A DNA stretch of 64,000 bases from Orientallactaga sibirica (Eukaryota > Chordata > Mammalia > Rodentia > Dipodidae): assembly GCA_036365145.1 (NCBI GenBank), contig JAEOAD010000031.1, forward strand, positions 12,806,001 through 12,870,000. The letters are read 5' to 3'. Below, one piece after another: positions 30,440 through 41,240 of this stretch. The notes beneath the pieces were generated by a model, which worked only from the letters and a program-made list of their open reading frames with translations, had not been told where the DNA came from and did not search any database. The position numbers and the translations under genes are program-made. How positions within the stretch are numbered: the first letter of the stretch is position 1; each line of letters begins with the position of its first letter.

Positions 30440-30651
30440 AACAATTTTTTCTTTACTTATTTATTTTCAAGGAGAGGGAGAGAGAATAGGGAGAGAGGAT
30501 TGGTGCACCAAGGCATCTTTCCACTGTTAACAAACTCCAGATGCATGCACCACTTTGTGCACCCGGCTTTATGTGGTTACTGGGAAATTGAATCTGGGTT
30601 GTCAGGCTTTATAAGCAAATACCTTTAACTGCTGACTCAACTCTCCAGCTC
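30440..30651 (-). mobile_element. SINE-A
   Basis: Antisense, older. Confidence 0.88.
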
Positions 30652-30667
30652 CAAAGATAACATTTAA

Positions 30668-30897
30668 AAAATATTTATTTATTCGCAAGCAAAGAGAGAG
30701 GAAGAGAGAAGAGAGACAAACAGAGAATGGACACACCAGGGCCTCCAGACAGTGCAAAAGAACTTCAGACACACAAGTGGTCATGGCAGAAGTGGTCGTG
30801 CCACTTTGTGCATTTGGCTTTGCATGACTACTAAGGAATCAAACCCAGGTCATTAGGCTTTGCAGGCAAGTTCCTTAACTGCCATCTCTCCAGCCCC
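30668..30897 (-). mobile_element. SINE-A with internal insert
   Basis: Antisense. About 20 extra bases ('aagtggtcatggcagaagtg') sit mid-element. Flanked by aaagataacattt and aaaggtaacattt. Confidence 0.92.
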
Positions 30898-30924
30898 CAA
30901 AGGTAACATTTTGATGTATTATTG

Positions 30925-31122
30925 CTTTTTAAAAATATGTACTTATTTAATTTGTGTGTGTGTGTATGGATGCATCAAGGACTCTTGCCACTGCAAATGA
31001 ATATCAGAAGCATCCACCACTTTTTACATTCAGCTTTTCGTGTATGCTTGAGTATTGAGTATTAAACCGGATCAGCAAGCTTCGCAAGCAAGCGCCTTTC
31101 ATTGCTGAGCCATCTCCCCAAC
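30925..31122 (-). mobile_element. SINE-A, old copy
   Basis: Antisense and diverged. Flanked by ttattgctttttaaa and ttattgcttcttaaa. Confidence 0.8.
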
Positions 31123-31284
31123 CTTATTGCTTCTTAAATTTTATTTATTTACTTATGGAAGGATCTCTCTCTAGCCCAGGTTGACCTGGAATTCATTATG
31201 TAGTCTCAGGCTGGCCTCAGACTCACAGCAATCCTCCTACCTCTACCTCCCAAGTGCTGGGATTAAAGGCATGCACCACCACGC
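31123..31284 (-). mobile_element. B1 SINE
   Basis: Antisense. The last head bases are replaced by the next element. Confidence 0.88.
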
Positions 31285-31436
31285 TTTTGGTTTTTCTGAG
31301 GTAGGGTCTCACTCTGGCCCAGGCTGACCTGGAATTCACTCTATAGTCTCAGGGTGACCTTGAACTCATGGCGATCCTCCTACCTTTGCCTCCTGAGTGC
31401 TGGGATTAAAGGTGTGTGCCGCCACCATGCCCAGCT
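31285..31436 (-). mobile_element. B1 SINE
   Basis: Antisense with a 'gccgccacc' triplet gain. Confidence 0.92.
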
Positions 31437-31511
31437 TCTGGTTTTTTTTTTTCGAGGTAGAGTCTCATAGTCCTGGAATTCACTATGTAGTCTCAGGGTG
31501 GCCTCGAACTT
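31437..31511 (-). mobile_element. B1 SINE fragment
   Basis: Antisense tail half with a small deletion, cut at 'ggcctcgaact'. Confidence 0.88.
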
Positions 31512-31648
31512 TTTTGACATGATGTCACACTGTGTATTTCAAGCTGACCTGGCAATAACTACGTAGTTTAGACTGGCCTCAAAATCCTCATGTTTCAGCC
31601 TCTCTAGTGCTGGGATGTGTACATGTTTGAGTTACTGCACCTGGCTCA
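31512..31648 (-). mobile_element. old B1 SINE
   Basis: Antisense, diverged. 'gtttcagcctctctagtgct'. Confidence 0.75.
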
Positions 31649-31669
31649 AAGTTATATTTTAGTTTATTT

Positions 31670-31772
31670 TTTACTTTTTGTTATGAATCTTAGGGGGGCT
31701 TTAACTTGCTGTGTAGCCAAGAATAAACTCCCAAGTCCTGGGACTACCGATGTGTACCACCACAATCGCCTT
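31670..31772 (-). mobile_element. B1-like relic
   Basis: 'aacttgctgtgtagccaaga' and 'aagtcctgggactaccgatg'. Confidence 0.5.
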
Positions 31773-31884
31773 AATGCAATTTTTTTTTACAAAATTAAAA
31801 TTAATGTCACTGTATCCTTGATGAACAAAAATCCCAACATGTAAATAAAGAGACTTGGTTTGCTTGTTTTAAGAGCCTGCATTG

Positions 31885-31975
31885 AGGTAGAAGGTGTATA
31901 GCTCATTGGAAGACCACTTGCTTACCATTTGCAAGGCTCTGGGTTCAATTCTTGGCACCCAAGCAAAACAAAGAA
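31885..31975 (+). mobile_element. ID-like SINE
   Basis: Sense. 'gtatagctcattggaagacc' and 'tctgggttcaattcttggca' are the A- and B-box regions, with an A-rich tail. Confidence 0.72.
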
Positions 31976-32042
31976 ATAAAAAATCCTCACATTATTGTGC
32001 AACTGGAATAGTCTCCCCCCCCCCGGCAATCCCTTGGGCCAC

Positions 32043-32393
32043 TGTTGCAGTCAGGTTCTCATTGCTGGTAGAAATCACCCAACCAAGAGCAGCTTGTGGG
32101 AAAAAAAGAGGTTTATTTGGGCTTACAGGCTCGAGGGGGAAGCTCCATGATGGCAGGGAAAACGATGGTATGAGCAGAGGGGGGACATCACCCCCTGGCC
32201 AACATAAGATGGACAACAGGAACAGGAGAGTGTGCCAAATACTGGCAAGGGGAAACTGGCTATAATACTCATAAGCCCGCCCCCAACAATATTCTGCCTC
32301 CAGGGGGCTTTAATTTCCAATTGCCATCAGCTGGGGAGATTGGCATTCAGACTATCTAAGATTATGGGGAACACCTAAATCAAACTACCACAG
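32043..32393 (+). mobile_element. medium-repetition element (URR1/hAT-like)
   Basis: The ends are imperfect inverted repeats: 'tgttgcagt' at the start and the reverse complement 'tgtggtagt' at the end. 'gccac' lies outside both ends. The body holds 'aagctccatgatggcaggga' and 'gacatcaccccctggccaac'. The DNA-transposon call is tentative. Confidence 0.55.
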
Positions 32394-32578
32394 CCACCTT
32401 GCCAAGTAGCTTTCTGAGGGTTGACAATAGTGTGTGTGTTGGCCAGTTGTCATATCCTGTGATTGTACAGGCAGTTCAGAGCCTGCCTGGGGTCTGAGGA
32501 CAAAGTGACTTGAGGCAGGGGTAGGTCCTAGAGCTGACAATGCTAGGGTCCCTTTGCTTTGCTGGCTGCTGTACAGTC
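32394..32578. other. non-repetitive sequence
   Basis: Nothing recognised. It ends at the L1 target site. Confidence 0.4.
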
Positions 32579-32586
32579 TCCAACCA

Positions 32587-32668
<82 letters not shown>

Positions 32669-33245
32669 AAGAATTTTGTTTATTTTTTATTTTTTATATA
32701 CATATATATAATTGACAACTTCTATAGTTACTTACAAAAATGCATGATATTTCCCTCCCTCCCCCCATTCCCCTTTAGAACTCCAATCTCCATCACATCC
32801 CCTCCCTCTCTCCATTAGTCTTTCTTTTATTTTGATGTCATCATCTTTTTCTTCTATTTTGAGGGTCTTGCGAAGGTATTGCTAGGCACTGCAAGGTCAT
32901 GGATATCAAGGCCAATTTCTGTCTGGTCAGTTGCATTGTAAGGAGTCGTACCCTTCTTTTGGCTCTTCCATTCTATCTGCCCCTCTTCTGCAATGGTCCC
33001 TGAGCCTTGGAGGGTGGGCACTCCTCCATCCCTTCTTCTCAGCACTATGTTGCCTTTTGGGTCATCCCAGTGGTCATCGCCTTCTGAAAAGAGAAGCTTC
33101 TCTAACCAGAACTGAGAGTAGCGTTAATATGTGAACATGAACATTAAGTGTAGTGCTTTCAGGGCAGGTTGGTGGGAATAAAATATACATTTAGTCAGAC
33201 AAGAGCAGGCTTTATACCCCTAAGGCTCATGACCTCCCCTGCCAT

Positions 33246-33281
<36 letters not shown>

Positions 33282-33723
33282 GTTTTGCGAGGTAGGGTCT
33301 CACTCTGGTCCAGGCTGACCTGGAATTAACTATGTAGTTTCAGGGTGGCCTCGAACTCTCAGTGATCCTCCTACCTCTGCCTCCCGAGTGCTGGGATTAA
33401 AGGCGTGCGCCACCACGCCCGGCTCTTGCCATAGACTTTTGCTTAGGTTTTTCAGTACCAGGTATGTACTCCCTCCTGTAGAGGGGGACTTCAGTCCAAT
33501 TGTGGAGCAGTTGGTTACCCCCAGAGCAGACATGCCACTATTGCACCCATTCAATCACTGGGCCTGTCTGGCCAAACTTGAATATTCAGTGACCACTGTT
33601 TTCACTGCTGATGACTTCTGTCTCCCATATGCTGCATGCAGTGCAGCTTTTTCCGGCTTTAGTTGGCTGGTCTACAGGGAGAAGGTTTTCTGCTCAACAC
33701 CAGCTTGCTTCCAACCACTTTCT
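32579..33723 (-). mobile_element. 5'-truncated L1 3' end with TSD
   Basis: Perfect 14-bp duplication tccaaccactttct at 32579-32592 and 33710-33723. The interior starts with a (TTTC)n/(CT)n tract (to about 32668), the mutated antisense poly-A tail. It then follows the same sequence as 6546-7158 and 35865-37358 ('attgacaacttctatagtta', 'ttttgatgtcatcatc', 'ctgaaaagagaagcttctct'). A B1 is nested at 33255-33425. No reading frame is preserved. Confidence 0.8.
33255..33425 (-). mobile_element. B1 SINE nested in L1
   Basis: Antisense, near consensus, with a T tail over 30 nt. It is flanked by 'tgccatagactttt' at 33240 and 33427, so it is younger than the L1. Confidence 0.96.
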
Positions 33724-34012
33724 GTCTCTCAAGAGTCTAAACCTGGTCAGAAGAAATTTCACCTCATGAATCACTACTGTGTGTTGAGAATGGCAAGAGC
33801 CTAGGTAAGGTTTGGAGGAGTTCTCAGGATTGGGATTCTTTTGGTTGGCTGGTCTGAGACTCTTACGTAATATGCCAGAGTTCCAGAGATTCTGAGTGCC
33901 AGGGGCAAGATCTCCATTTTGATCACTGACAAACAGGGTGTGCCCTACTTTCACGAAGCTCGAAGAAATAGAAATATATACTTACAGAAGACATACATTC
34001 CATTGTGATGAT
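33724..34012. other. non-repetitive sequence
   Basis: Nothing recognised. Confidence 0.45.
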
Positions 34013-34172
34013 TAACTCTTACTATTTTTGCTTTTGAATTTTGGCACAGGGTTTTGTGCAGTCTAGGCTGGCCTTGAACTTTCTATGTAGATGAGTCTGA
34101 TCTTCAATTCCTGATCTGCCTGCCTCTGTCTATCAAGTGCTGGAATTATAGGTGTTTGTCATGATGCACAGC
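34013..34172 (-). mobile_element. old B1-like SINE
   Basis: Antisense: 'gtctaggctggccttgaact' and 'caagtgctggaattataggt'. Flanked by ccattgtgatgatt (33999 and 34173). Confidence 0.8.
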
Positions 34173-34186
34173 TCCATTGTGATGAT

Positions 34187-34961
34187 TTCCTTTAGCTAAA
34201 TCATATTGAAGCTCATTCAGTATTAAATTCTCCTTATCTATCTAATAGAATTTGATTTACAACTGGTAGGTATTTTGATATATTGTTGGATAATTTCAAT
34301 ATAGCAAGTTTCAATCAATTACTCAAGCATGTATGCAGGGGAAGAAAACAAATAAAATCAAGTCAAGTTCTCTAACCTGCAGAGAAGCCCGCAGGGTCTA
34401 TTTAGGGAGATATGATACTTACACCCAAGTAGATAATAACTCCTGATGAGCGCCAATTGAGTCCTAAATAGCATAGGCATCAACTCATGGAAACTCTACA
34501 GAGGGCTATAATCACTTTGGAAGAGAGGGGGAAACAGCACAGTTTACATGAAGTAGTCTTGGAGGGCAGGCCTGGATCTGGAGCTTTGAGAGCTGGGGGA
34601 AAAGCTGTGCAAAGATGGGGTGGTCAGATGCCAGACAAGATTCAAGGGAATGAAACCATCTTTCTAGCTGATGCCAAAAGAGCTGCTGCTCCATTAAGCT
34701 GACAAACTACAAGTCTTAGATCTGAAAGTGACCTTGGAGTGGGTAGGTTTTTGAAAATGACCCTTCCAGAAGTGTGCCTGGGGCTAGATGGGGTCAGAGA
34801 ACAGGAGGTCAACCCAGGAGATGGCTGGAAACAAAATGGCTGCCGTGGCCATTGGAGAGCATGCAGTATCAGGTACTCAGAGCAATGAAAGGTGAGTGGT
34901 CAGTGTCAGGCAAGCGAGCAAGGTCAAGGGGGAGAGAAACATCAAGAGTGATGGAAGGAAA
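34187..34961. other. non-repetitive stretch, about 775 bp
   Basis: No repeat family recognised. Short frames near 34487-34702 lack splice context. Confidence 0.5.
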
Positions 34962-35126
34962 GCCAGGCATGGTGGTGCATGCCTTTAATCCCAGCACTTG
35001 GGGAGGCAGAGGTAGGAGGATTGCGGAGAGTTCAAGGCCAACTTCAGACTATACAATGAATTCCAGGTCAGCCTGGGCTAGAGTGAGACCCTACCTTGAA
35101 AAACAAAAACAAAACAAAACAAAAAA
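34962..35126 (+). mobile_element. B1 SINE
   Basis: Sense with an (AAAAC)n tail. Confidence 0.94.
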
Positions 35127-35129
35127 GCG

Positions 35130-35178
35130 TATGTGTCCATTTTGCTGGGATTACAGGTACACACCGCCATGCCCAGCT
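35130..35178 (-). mobile_element. B1 head fragment
   Basis: 'tgctgggattacaggtacac' and 'gccatgcccagc' only. Confidence 0.65.
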
Positions 35179-35194
35179 TGTTTGTTTGGTTTTT

Positions 35195-35408
35195 CTTTTT
35201 TTCTTAAATATATTTTATTTGTTTATTTATTTATTTGAGAGAGGCAAAGAGACAAAGAGAGAAAGGGAGAGAAAATGAGAGAGGGAGGGAGAGAATGGGC
35301 ACGCCAGGGCCTCCAGCCACTACAAAGGAATTCCAGACATATGCGCCCCCTTGTGCATCCTTTGGCTTTGCAGGCAAATACCTTAACCGCTAAGCCACCT
35401 CTCCAGCC
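35195..35408 (-). mobile_element. SINE-A
   Basis: Antisense. 'cttgtgcatcctttggcttt' shows loss of the B-box half of the head. Confidence 0.9.
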
Positions 35409-35610
35409 ATTGTTTGTTTTTAATTAATTAATTAATTAATTAATTAATTTATTTATTTATTTGAGAGAGAGAGAAAGAGAGAGAGGGAGAGAATGGGCAT
35501 GCAGAGGTAGGAGGATGCTGTGAATTGGAGCCAGTCTGGGACTACAGACTGAGTCCCAGGTCAGCCTCTGCTACAGTGAGATCCAACCTCAAAAATTTAA
35601 AACACAACCA
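35409..35610. mobile_element. chimera: antisense SINE-A tail fused to sense B1 tail half
   Basis: 35430-35501 is the antisense SINE-A tail and GA tract, ending 'gaatgggcatgc'. From 35502 it continues as sense B1 ('agaggtaggaggatgctgtg' to 'gatccaacctcaaaaa'). Both elements lack their heads. Confidence 0.8.
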
Positions 35611-35711
35611 ACCAACCAAACAACAACAAAATCTCAGAACTGTAATAAAATAAAATAAATTGAAAATTTTTTACTGACTTTAGTATATGAACATATTGCA
35701 AATTGGTGAAA

Positions 35712-35855
35712 ATAATTTTTTTTGAGGTAGGGTCTTCACTCTAGCCCAGACTGACCTTGAATTCACTATGTAGTCCCAGCCTGGCCTCACAGTGATCCAC
35801 CTAACCTCACTCATGAGTGCTGGGATTAAAAGGCATGTGCCATCATGCCCGGCTC
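35712..35855 (-). mobile_element. B1 SINE
   Basis: Antisense with small deletions. Confidence 0.9.
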
Positions 35856-37374
35856 AAATTTTTAAATTAAAAAAAATTTTTATTGACAACTTCCATAATT
35901 GTAGACAATAACCAATGGTAATTTCCACCCTCCCTCCATTTTCCCCTTTGAAACTCCACTCTCCATCATATCCCTTCCCCTCTCAATCAGCCTTTCTTTT
36001 ATTTTGATGTCATCATCATTTCCTCCTATTATCATGGTCTTGTGTAGGTAGTGTCAGGCACTGTGAGGTCATGAATATCCAGGCCATTTTGTGTCTGGAG
36101 GAGCCTGTTGTAAGGAGTCCTATCATTCCTTTGGCTCTTACATTCTTTCCTCCACCTCTTCTGCAATGTACCCGGAGGCTTCAAGATGTGATAGAGATAT
36201 TTCAGTGCTGAGCACTCCTCTGTCACTTCTTTTTAGCACCATGGTGCCTTCTGAGTCCTCCCAAGGTCACTGCCATCTGAAAAGAGAAGCTTCTCTAACC
36301 AAAAGTGAGTGTAGAATTAATATATGTGTATGAACATTAAGAGAAGTGCTTGCTGGGCAGTTTAGTGAGCATAGTATATACATTTAGCCAGACACCAGCA
36401 GATGTTATACCCCTAGGGCGCATGACTACCCTGTTGTAGGTTTTCAGTATCAGGGATGTATTCCCTCCCATGGAGCGGGCCTCCAGTCCAATTAGAGAGC
36501 CTTTGGTTTCTCCCATAACAGACATGGCACTATTGCACCCATTGGCTCATTTGGCCTGGCTGGCCAAATTTAAAGTTTGCAGTGTCCACTATAGAGTATC
36601 TCCATTGGTGATTTCTATGTCTCCCATTGAACTGCAAACAACATAGCTTTTTCCAGCTCTCTGTCAGCTGGTCCATATGGAAGAGGTTTTCAGCTCAGCT
36701 CCAGCAGGATTTCTCAGTGACCTTGCCACCCAAGTATGTGGAGTCTTCAGCAATATCTTACCATCTATTCCTGGTGGGAAACCAAGAGTCTTGGCAATGG
36801 CCTGTAATGTTTTGGGAGTATCAGTGACCTCCCTGGCCAGCAACTCACTGGAAGGTATCCCATCCCTGGCACAGAAAAAAAACTTTTTTTTTTGTTTTGT
36901 TTTTTTGAGGTAGGGTCTCACTCTAGCCCAGGTTTACCTGGAATTCACTCTGTATTCTCAGGGTGGCCTCGAATTTTCTGCAATCCTCCTACTTTTGCCT
37001 CCCGAGTACTGGGATTGAAGGTATGCGCCACCATGCCCGGCTTGAAAATTTTCTAGTAATGGTCTCTGACTTCTGAGTGTGCCATTGTCCAAAAAAGTAG
37101 GTTCCATATGGCTTATTTATATCCTCTTAGATTTTGATTAGTCCTCCCTCCACCTTTCCTTTTCTCAATCTCTTCCCCTGACCTCACCTTTTCACCCCCA
37201 TTAATCTGTTCTTCTACTTACATATATACAATACCATCCTATTAAGTCCCCCCCCCTTTATTCCCTTTATAATCCCTTTCTATCTTACTGGCCTCTGCTA
37301 CTGAGTTTTATTCCTACTCACATAGAAGTCCAATCATTTGTAGCTAGGAGCCACATATGCGGCTCAAATCTTTT
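35850..37374 (-). mobile_element. 5'-truncated L1 3' end with TSD, longest copy
   Basis: 'cggctcaaatttttaa' at the left and 'cggctcaaatcttttg' (about 37361) at the right form a duplication. The interior (35865-37358) begins 'ttttattgacaacttccata' and runs about 1.3 kb without inversion, so it is the reference for the two other copies. A B1 is nested at 36888-37042. Short frames such as 36677-36913 are not L1 ORFs. Confidence 0.75.
36888..37042 (-). mobile_element. B1 SINE nested in L1
   Basis: Antisense. L1 sequence resumes at 'gaaaattttctagtaatgg', which matches the inverse of 7346-7362. Confidence 0.93.
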
Positions 37375-37510
37375 GACTATGGTGCTACATTCATTTAATT
37401 CCAGCTGCTTGGAAGGCTGAAGTAGAGTGATCACTTGAGCCCACATGTTCAAAAACAGTCTGAACCACATAGTGGGACTCTCCCTATCTTAAAAAATAAA
37501 AAAGAAAGAG
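37372..37510 (+). mobile_element. old 7SL-type monomer (PB1/proto-B1-like)
   Basis: 'tttaattccagctgcttgga' and 'gatcacttgagcccacatgt' keep the Alu-like motif that modern B1 has lost. Confidence 0.6.
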
Positions 37511-37928
37511 GTTACTCTCCCTTGAGAATTCCATAATCCCCACTTTAGTGTATGCTGTATTTTCTAGAACTCTCTCAAGTGCTGATCACAGGCACGAATC
37601 ACCACCTCGCCAGACTGGCAGCATCAGGATTGTTTTAGAGAAGCCCGCACTCATGATCAGAGGTGTGTCTTTCTTTCTGAGTGCCTCTTTTCTCTTAACC
37701 CTCATGCTTAAAGTCTATATTAAAATATCTTTAATAAAACACCAACTTCAAAAGTAGGAAGGAAGGTAAAAGAAAGTAAATCAATAAAAATATTAAGGGT
37801 TTTAAGTCAATATTTTTGCATTGTACTAAAGCTGTTAATACAACTGTTGAATAAACATTTCCATAACTGTAGATAGTTGACTTTGGGTAGCTTACCTAGC
37901 ACTTATAGTATTAAAAATATAGGACCCG
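37511..37928. other. non-repetitive, AT-rich sequence
   Basis: A short B1-like trace lies at 37576-37611; the rest is unrecognised. Confidence 0.45.
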
Positions 37929-38100
37929 GAAGCTGGGCGTGGTGGTGCACGCCTTTGATCCCAGCACTCGGGAGGCAGAGGTAGGAGGATTGCCATGAGT
38001 TCGAGGCCACCCTGAGACTACAGAGTGAATTCCAGGTCAGCCTGGACCAGAGTGAGACCCTACCTTGAAAAAAAAAAAAAAAAAAATTAAAAAAAAAATT
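37929..38100 (+). mobile_element. B1 SINE
   Basis: Sense, near consensus. Flanked by 'atataggacccg' (37918 and 38111). Confidence 0.95.
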
Positions 38101-38120
38101 AAAAAAAAAATATAGGACCC

Positions 38121-38358
38121 GGGCTGGAGAGATGGTTTAGTGGTTAAACACTTGCCTGTGAAGCCTAAGGACACCGGTTCGAGGCTCGATTCCCCAGGAC
38201 CCACGTAAGCCAGATGCACAAGGGGACACATGCATCTGGAGTTCGTTTGCAGTGGCTGGAGGCCCTGGTACACCCATTCTCTCTCACTCTACCTGGCTAT
38301 TTCTGTATCTCTCTCTCTTAAATAAATAAATAAATAAATAATAAAATATTTTTAAAAA
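38121..38358 (+). mobile_element. SINE-A
   Basis: Sense with the 'gaggctcgattcc' duplication at the B box seen in several copies. Flanked by 'ataggaccc' copies (38113 and 38379). Confidence 0.94.
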
Positions 38359-38394
38359 GATTTCTCTTAAAAAATAATAGGACCCATGGTCAGC

Positions 38395-38506
38395 CCCCCC
38401 TTTCTTTCTTTTTGTAATAGGAGAATTGTGAGGGGGCAGGAATCAAACTCAGGGCCTTAAGTATGAAAGGCAAGCATTCAACCACTGAGCTACATCCCCA
38501 GCCCCA
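38395..38506 (-). mobile_element. ID-like SINE
   Basis: The reverse complement 'gggctggggatgtagctcag' matches the ID head. Flanked by 'ataggaccca' copies (38379 and 38507). Confidence 0.85.
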
Positions 38507-38660
38507 TAGGACCCATATTCTTTTAATGGATATCTGTTCTGTTATTTTGACCACATTAATTAGGGAAGGAAGACATGGTATGTACTTTCCCATAATATAT
38601 ACTTCTTGCTTTACTTTAAGCTTGGCTAACAGCTCAGGATGGATAGGTGAGACATTGAAT

Positions 38661-38866
38661 ATGATTTTATTTATTTATTTGAGATAGAGAAGCAGAGAGA
38701 GACAGACAGAGAGAATGGGTGTGCCAGGGCATCGAATCACTGCAAATGAACTCCAGACACATGGACTCCCTTGTGCATCTGGCTTATGTGGGTCCTGGGG
38801 AATTGAACCTAGGTCCTTTGGCTTTGCAGGCAAGTGCCTTAATTGCTAAGCCATTTCTCCAGCCCT
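38661..38866 (-). mobile_element. SINE-A
   Basis: Antisense, full length. Confidence 0.92.
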
Positions 38867-38874
38867 TTAATGAT

Positions 38875-38933
38875 TTTTAAAAAATTTTATTTATTTGCTT
38901 ATTTATTTGAGAGAAAGAAGCAGAGAGACAGAT
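38875..38933 (-). mobile_element. SINE-A tail fragment
   Basis: Antisense tail and start of the GA tract, then broken by a B1. Confidence 0.8.
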
Positions 38934-38935
38934 GA

Positions 38936-38981
<46 letters not shown>

Positions 38982-39129
38982 TTGTTTGTTTTTCAAGGTA
39001 GGGTCTCACTCTAGCTCAGGCTGACCTGGAATTCACTATGTAGTCCCAGGGTGGCCTTGAACTCACAGCGATTCTCCTACCTCTGCCTCCTGAGTGCTGG
39101 GATTAAAGGCATGCTTCACCACACCTGGC
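38934..39129 (-). mobile_element. B1 SINE
   Basis: Antisense with a 40-nt (ATT)n tail. 'gatgatttt' lies on both sides. Confidence 0.94.
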
Positions 39130-39366
39130 AAGATGATTTTATTTTATTTTATTATTTTTATTTATATTTTATTTATTTATTTATTTATTTATTTATTTGT
39201 TTGTTTGTTTATTTATTTATTTTGGTTTTCTGAGGTAGGGTCTTACTCTATCTCAGACTGACCTGGAATTCACTATGTAGTCTCAGGGTGGCCTCAAACT
39301 CATGGCGATCCTCTTACCTCTGCCTCCTGAGTGCTGGGATTAAAGGCATGTGCCACCACGCCCGGC
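39130..39366 (-). mobile_element. B1 SINE
   Basis: Antisense with a long (ATTT)n tail. Full-length head. Confidence 0.93.
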
Positions 39367-39582
39367 TGATTTTATTTTTGATACAGGATCTCATGTATTC
39401 CAGACTGGCTTCAAATCTGATATGTAGCTGAGGATGACCTTGGTCTTCTGTTCCTCCTGTATCTTCCTCCCAAGTACTACAATTACATGTATGTGTTGTC
39501 ACCTCCAGTGTATATGGCATTTAATACCCAGGGCTTCATGCGTGCTAGGCAAGCACTTTACTAACTGAGCTACATCCCCAGA
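39367..39582 (-). mobile_element. ID_B1-like dimeric SINE
   Basis: A B1-like part ('gtagctgaggatgaccttgg') is followed by an ID head in reverse ('caagcactttactaactgag', 'ctacatccccag'). Confidence 0.72.
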
Positions 39583-39840
39583 CCCAGACAGACTTCTTTG
39601 AGATGGGTAAGTGGCAGTTTTGGGAATAAGCCTTGAGCTTCTGGTGGTCATCACACGGGGAAGGTCTTTCTGGGGAAGCAGCCAGTAGAGAGGAGTGCAG
39701 GCCTGAGCAGTGGGGGGAGAATCTGAATAACTTGCCTTTGTCTTAGGATCTAGACATTTCCTATTCTGGGACTTTTCAAAGTCCATCTAGCTTGCTAACC
39801 ATTACATCACAAGACCTGGGACTTTTCATACATGCCAACT
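39583..39840. other. non-repetitive sequence
   Basis: Nothing recognised. Confidence 0.4.
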
Positions 39841-40206
39841 GCTGTGGTTTGAATGTATCCTTCCAAATTTCACATATTAGAGACTTAACCCTCAAATTCA
39901 TAGGCCCATAGAATTTGAGGTAGAGCCTTTGGGAGGTCCTTAGGGTTAGAAGAGATTGTGAGGGTGAGCACCCCATGGTGGCATTAGGGCTTTATGAGAT
40001 GAAGAAAAGACATGGGAACTAGCACACTTGCTCTATCTCACCACACGCTGCCCTCTGCCACACTGAGATGCCCATCAAGGCCTCTCCAGACGCAGAGAAG
40101 ATGCTCTCGTACTTCCCAGTCTCCATAATCCAGAACGAAATGAGCCTCTATTCTTTACATATTACCCCATCTGAGGGTACCCAATTATAGCAATTAAAAG
40201 TCTAAG
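39841..40206 (+). mobile_element. solo LTR, ERVL-MaLR (MST/MLT-like)
   Basis: It starts 'tgctgtggtttgaatgtatc' and contains 'cctttgggaggtccttaggg'. It ends with 'gagcctctattctttacata', 'ttaccccatctgagggtacc' and 'agtctaagaca'. The order matches MaLR LTRs. Coding part absent. Confidence 0.72.
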
Positions 40207-40222
40207 ACAGAAAGAAACCAAC

Positions 40223-40455
40223 TGGTTGCTTATTTTTTATTTTATTTTATTTTATTTTATTTTATTTTATTTTATTTTACTTTATTCCACTTCACTTCAC
40301 TTCATTTTACTTCATTTTATTTTATTTATTTTACTTTACTTTTTACTTTACTTTATTTTATTTTACTTTTTTATTATTTTATTTTATATTTTATTTTATT
40401 TTATTTTATTTTATTTTATTTTATTTTATTTTATTTTATTTTATTTTATTTATTT
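40223..40455. repeat. (TTTTA)n microsatellite
   Basis: About 230 bp of TTTTA units with CTTTA/CTTCA variants in the centre. It adjoins an antisense B1 fragment whose tail it probably grew from. Confidence 0.95.
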
Positions 40456-40510
40456 TTGAGGTAGGATCTCATTCTGGCCCAGGCTGACCTGGAATTCACT
40501 ATGCCCAGCT
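40453..40510 (-). mobile_element. B1 SINE, internally deleted
   Basis: 'gaattcactatg' joins directly to 'cccagctt'. Confidence 0.85.
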
Positions 40511-40599
40511 TAGTTTTAAAGACATTTGGGGTTGGTTGTTGACCATAAAGATGACACCACTAAAGATGACATACTAGTTGACTATAAAGATGACACCAG

Positions 40600-40757
40600 T
40601 GCCAGACGTGGCGGTGCACACCTTTAATCCCAGCCCTGGAAAGGCAGAGGTAGGAGGACCACTATGAGTTTGAGGCCAGCCTAAGACTGCATAGTGAATT
40701 CCAGGTCAGCCTGGGCTAGAATGAGACCCTACCTCAAACAAATAAACAAACAAAAGC
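40600..40757 (+). mobile_element. B1 SINE
   Basis: Sense, full length. Just left, 'ataaagatgacacca' occurs twice (40545-40597). Confidence 0.93.
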
Positions 40758-40789
40758 ACCAATGACTCTCTCCTGGTACAGTGGGGTTC

Positions 40790-41240
40790 TCATATGATCT
40801 CCTTGCAAACTAAACAGGGAGGACCTAAGTTACCAATACATTAATGAAGAAATGATGTTATCCACCTTCTGTTGCTAGGGCACCCAGGACATCATGGCTT
40901 CTAGCTTCCACCCTTATGCTCCTTTGTCATGTTCTCTCTGGGAGAATTCAGTGTCCATCTTCTGAGCACACTTGGCATGATGGGCAGTCTGCGTGATAAG
41001 GGACCCAGTCCTCTTCCCACCAGCCTTGGGTGTGAAGTATTTTGGTAGCAGTTTCCTTAGGCTCAGTCCAGTTTTCAGATGATGGCCTGCCTTGGTGACA
41101 TTCTGACTGCAAGCTCACGAGAGGCCCTGGGCACAAAGCTGCTCCTGAAGTTCTGACCCATGAGAACTATGTGAGATGGGTGCAAATGACTGTATTAAGC
41201 AATACATTTTGTGGTTGCTTTTTATTCAAAAACAGATAAC
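40790..41240 (+). mobile_element. MLT1-like LTR (ERVL-MaLR), decayed
   Basis: 'acattctgactgcaagctca', 'gaagttctgacccatgagaa' and 'aatgactgtattaagcaata' fit the 3' part of MLT1-type LTRs. The 5' limit is uncertain. Confidence 0.5.

Noticed and set aside
36677..36913. Small open frames within the L1 3' ends
   Set aside because: They do not resemble L1 ORF1 or ORF2 and differ between the copies, so they are chance frames in probable 3' UTR.
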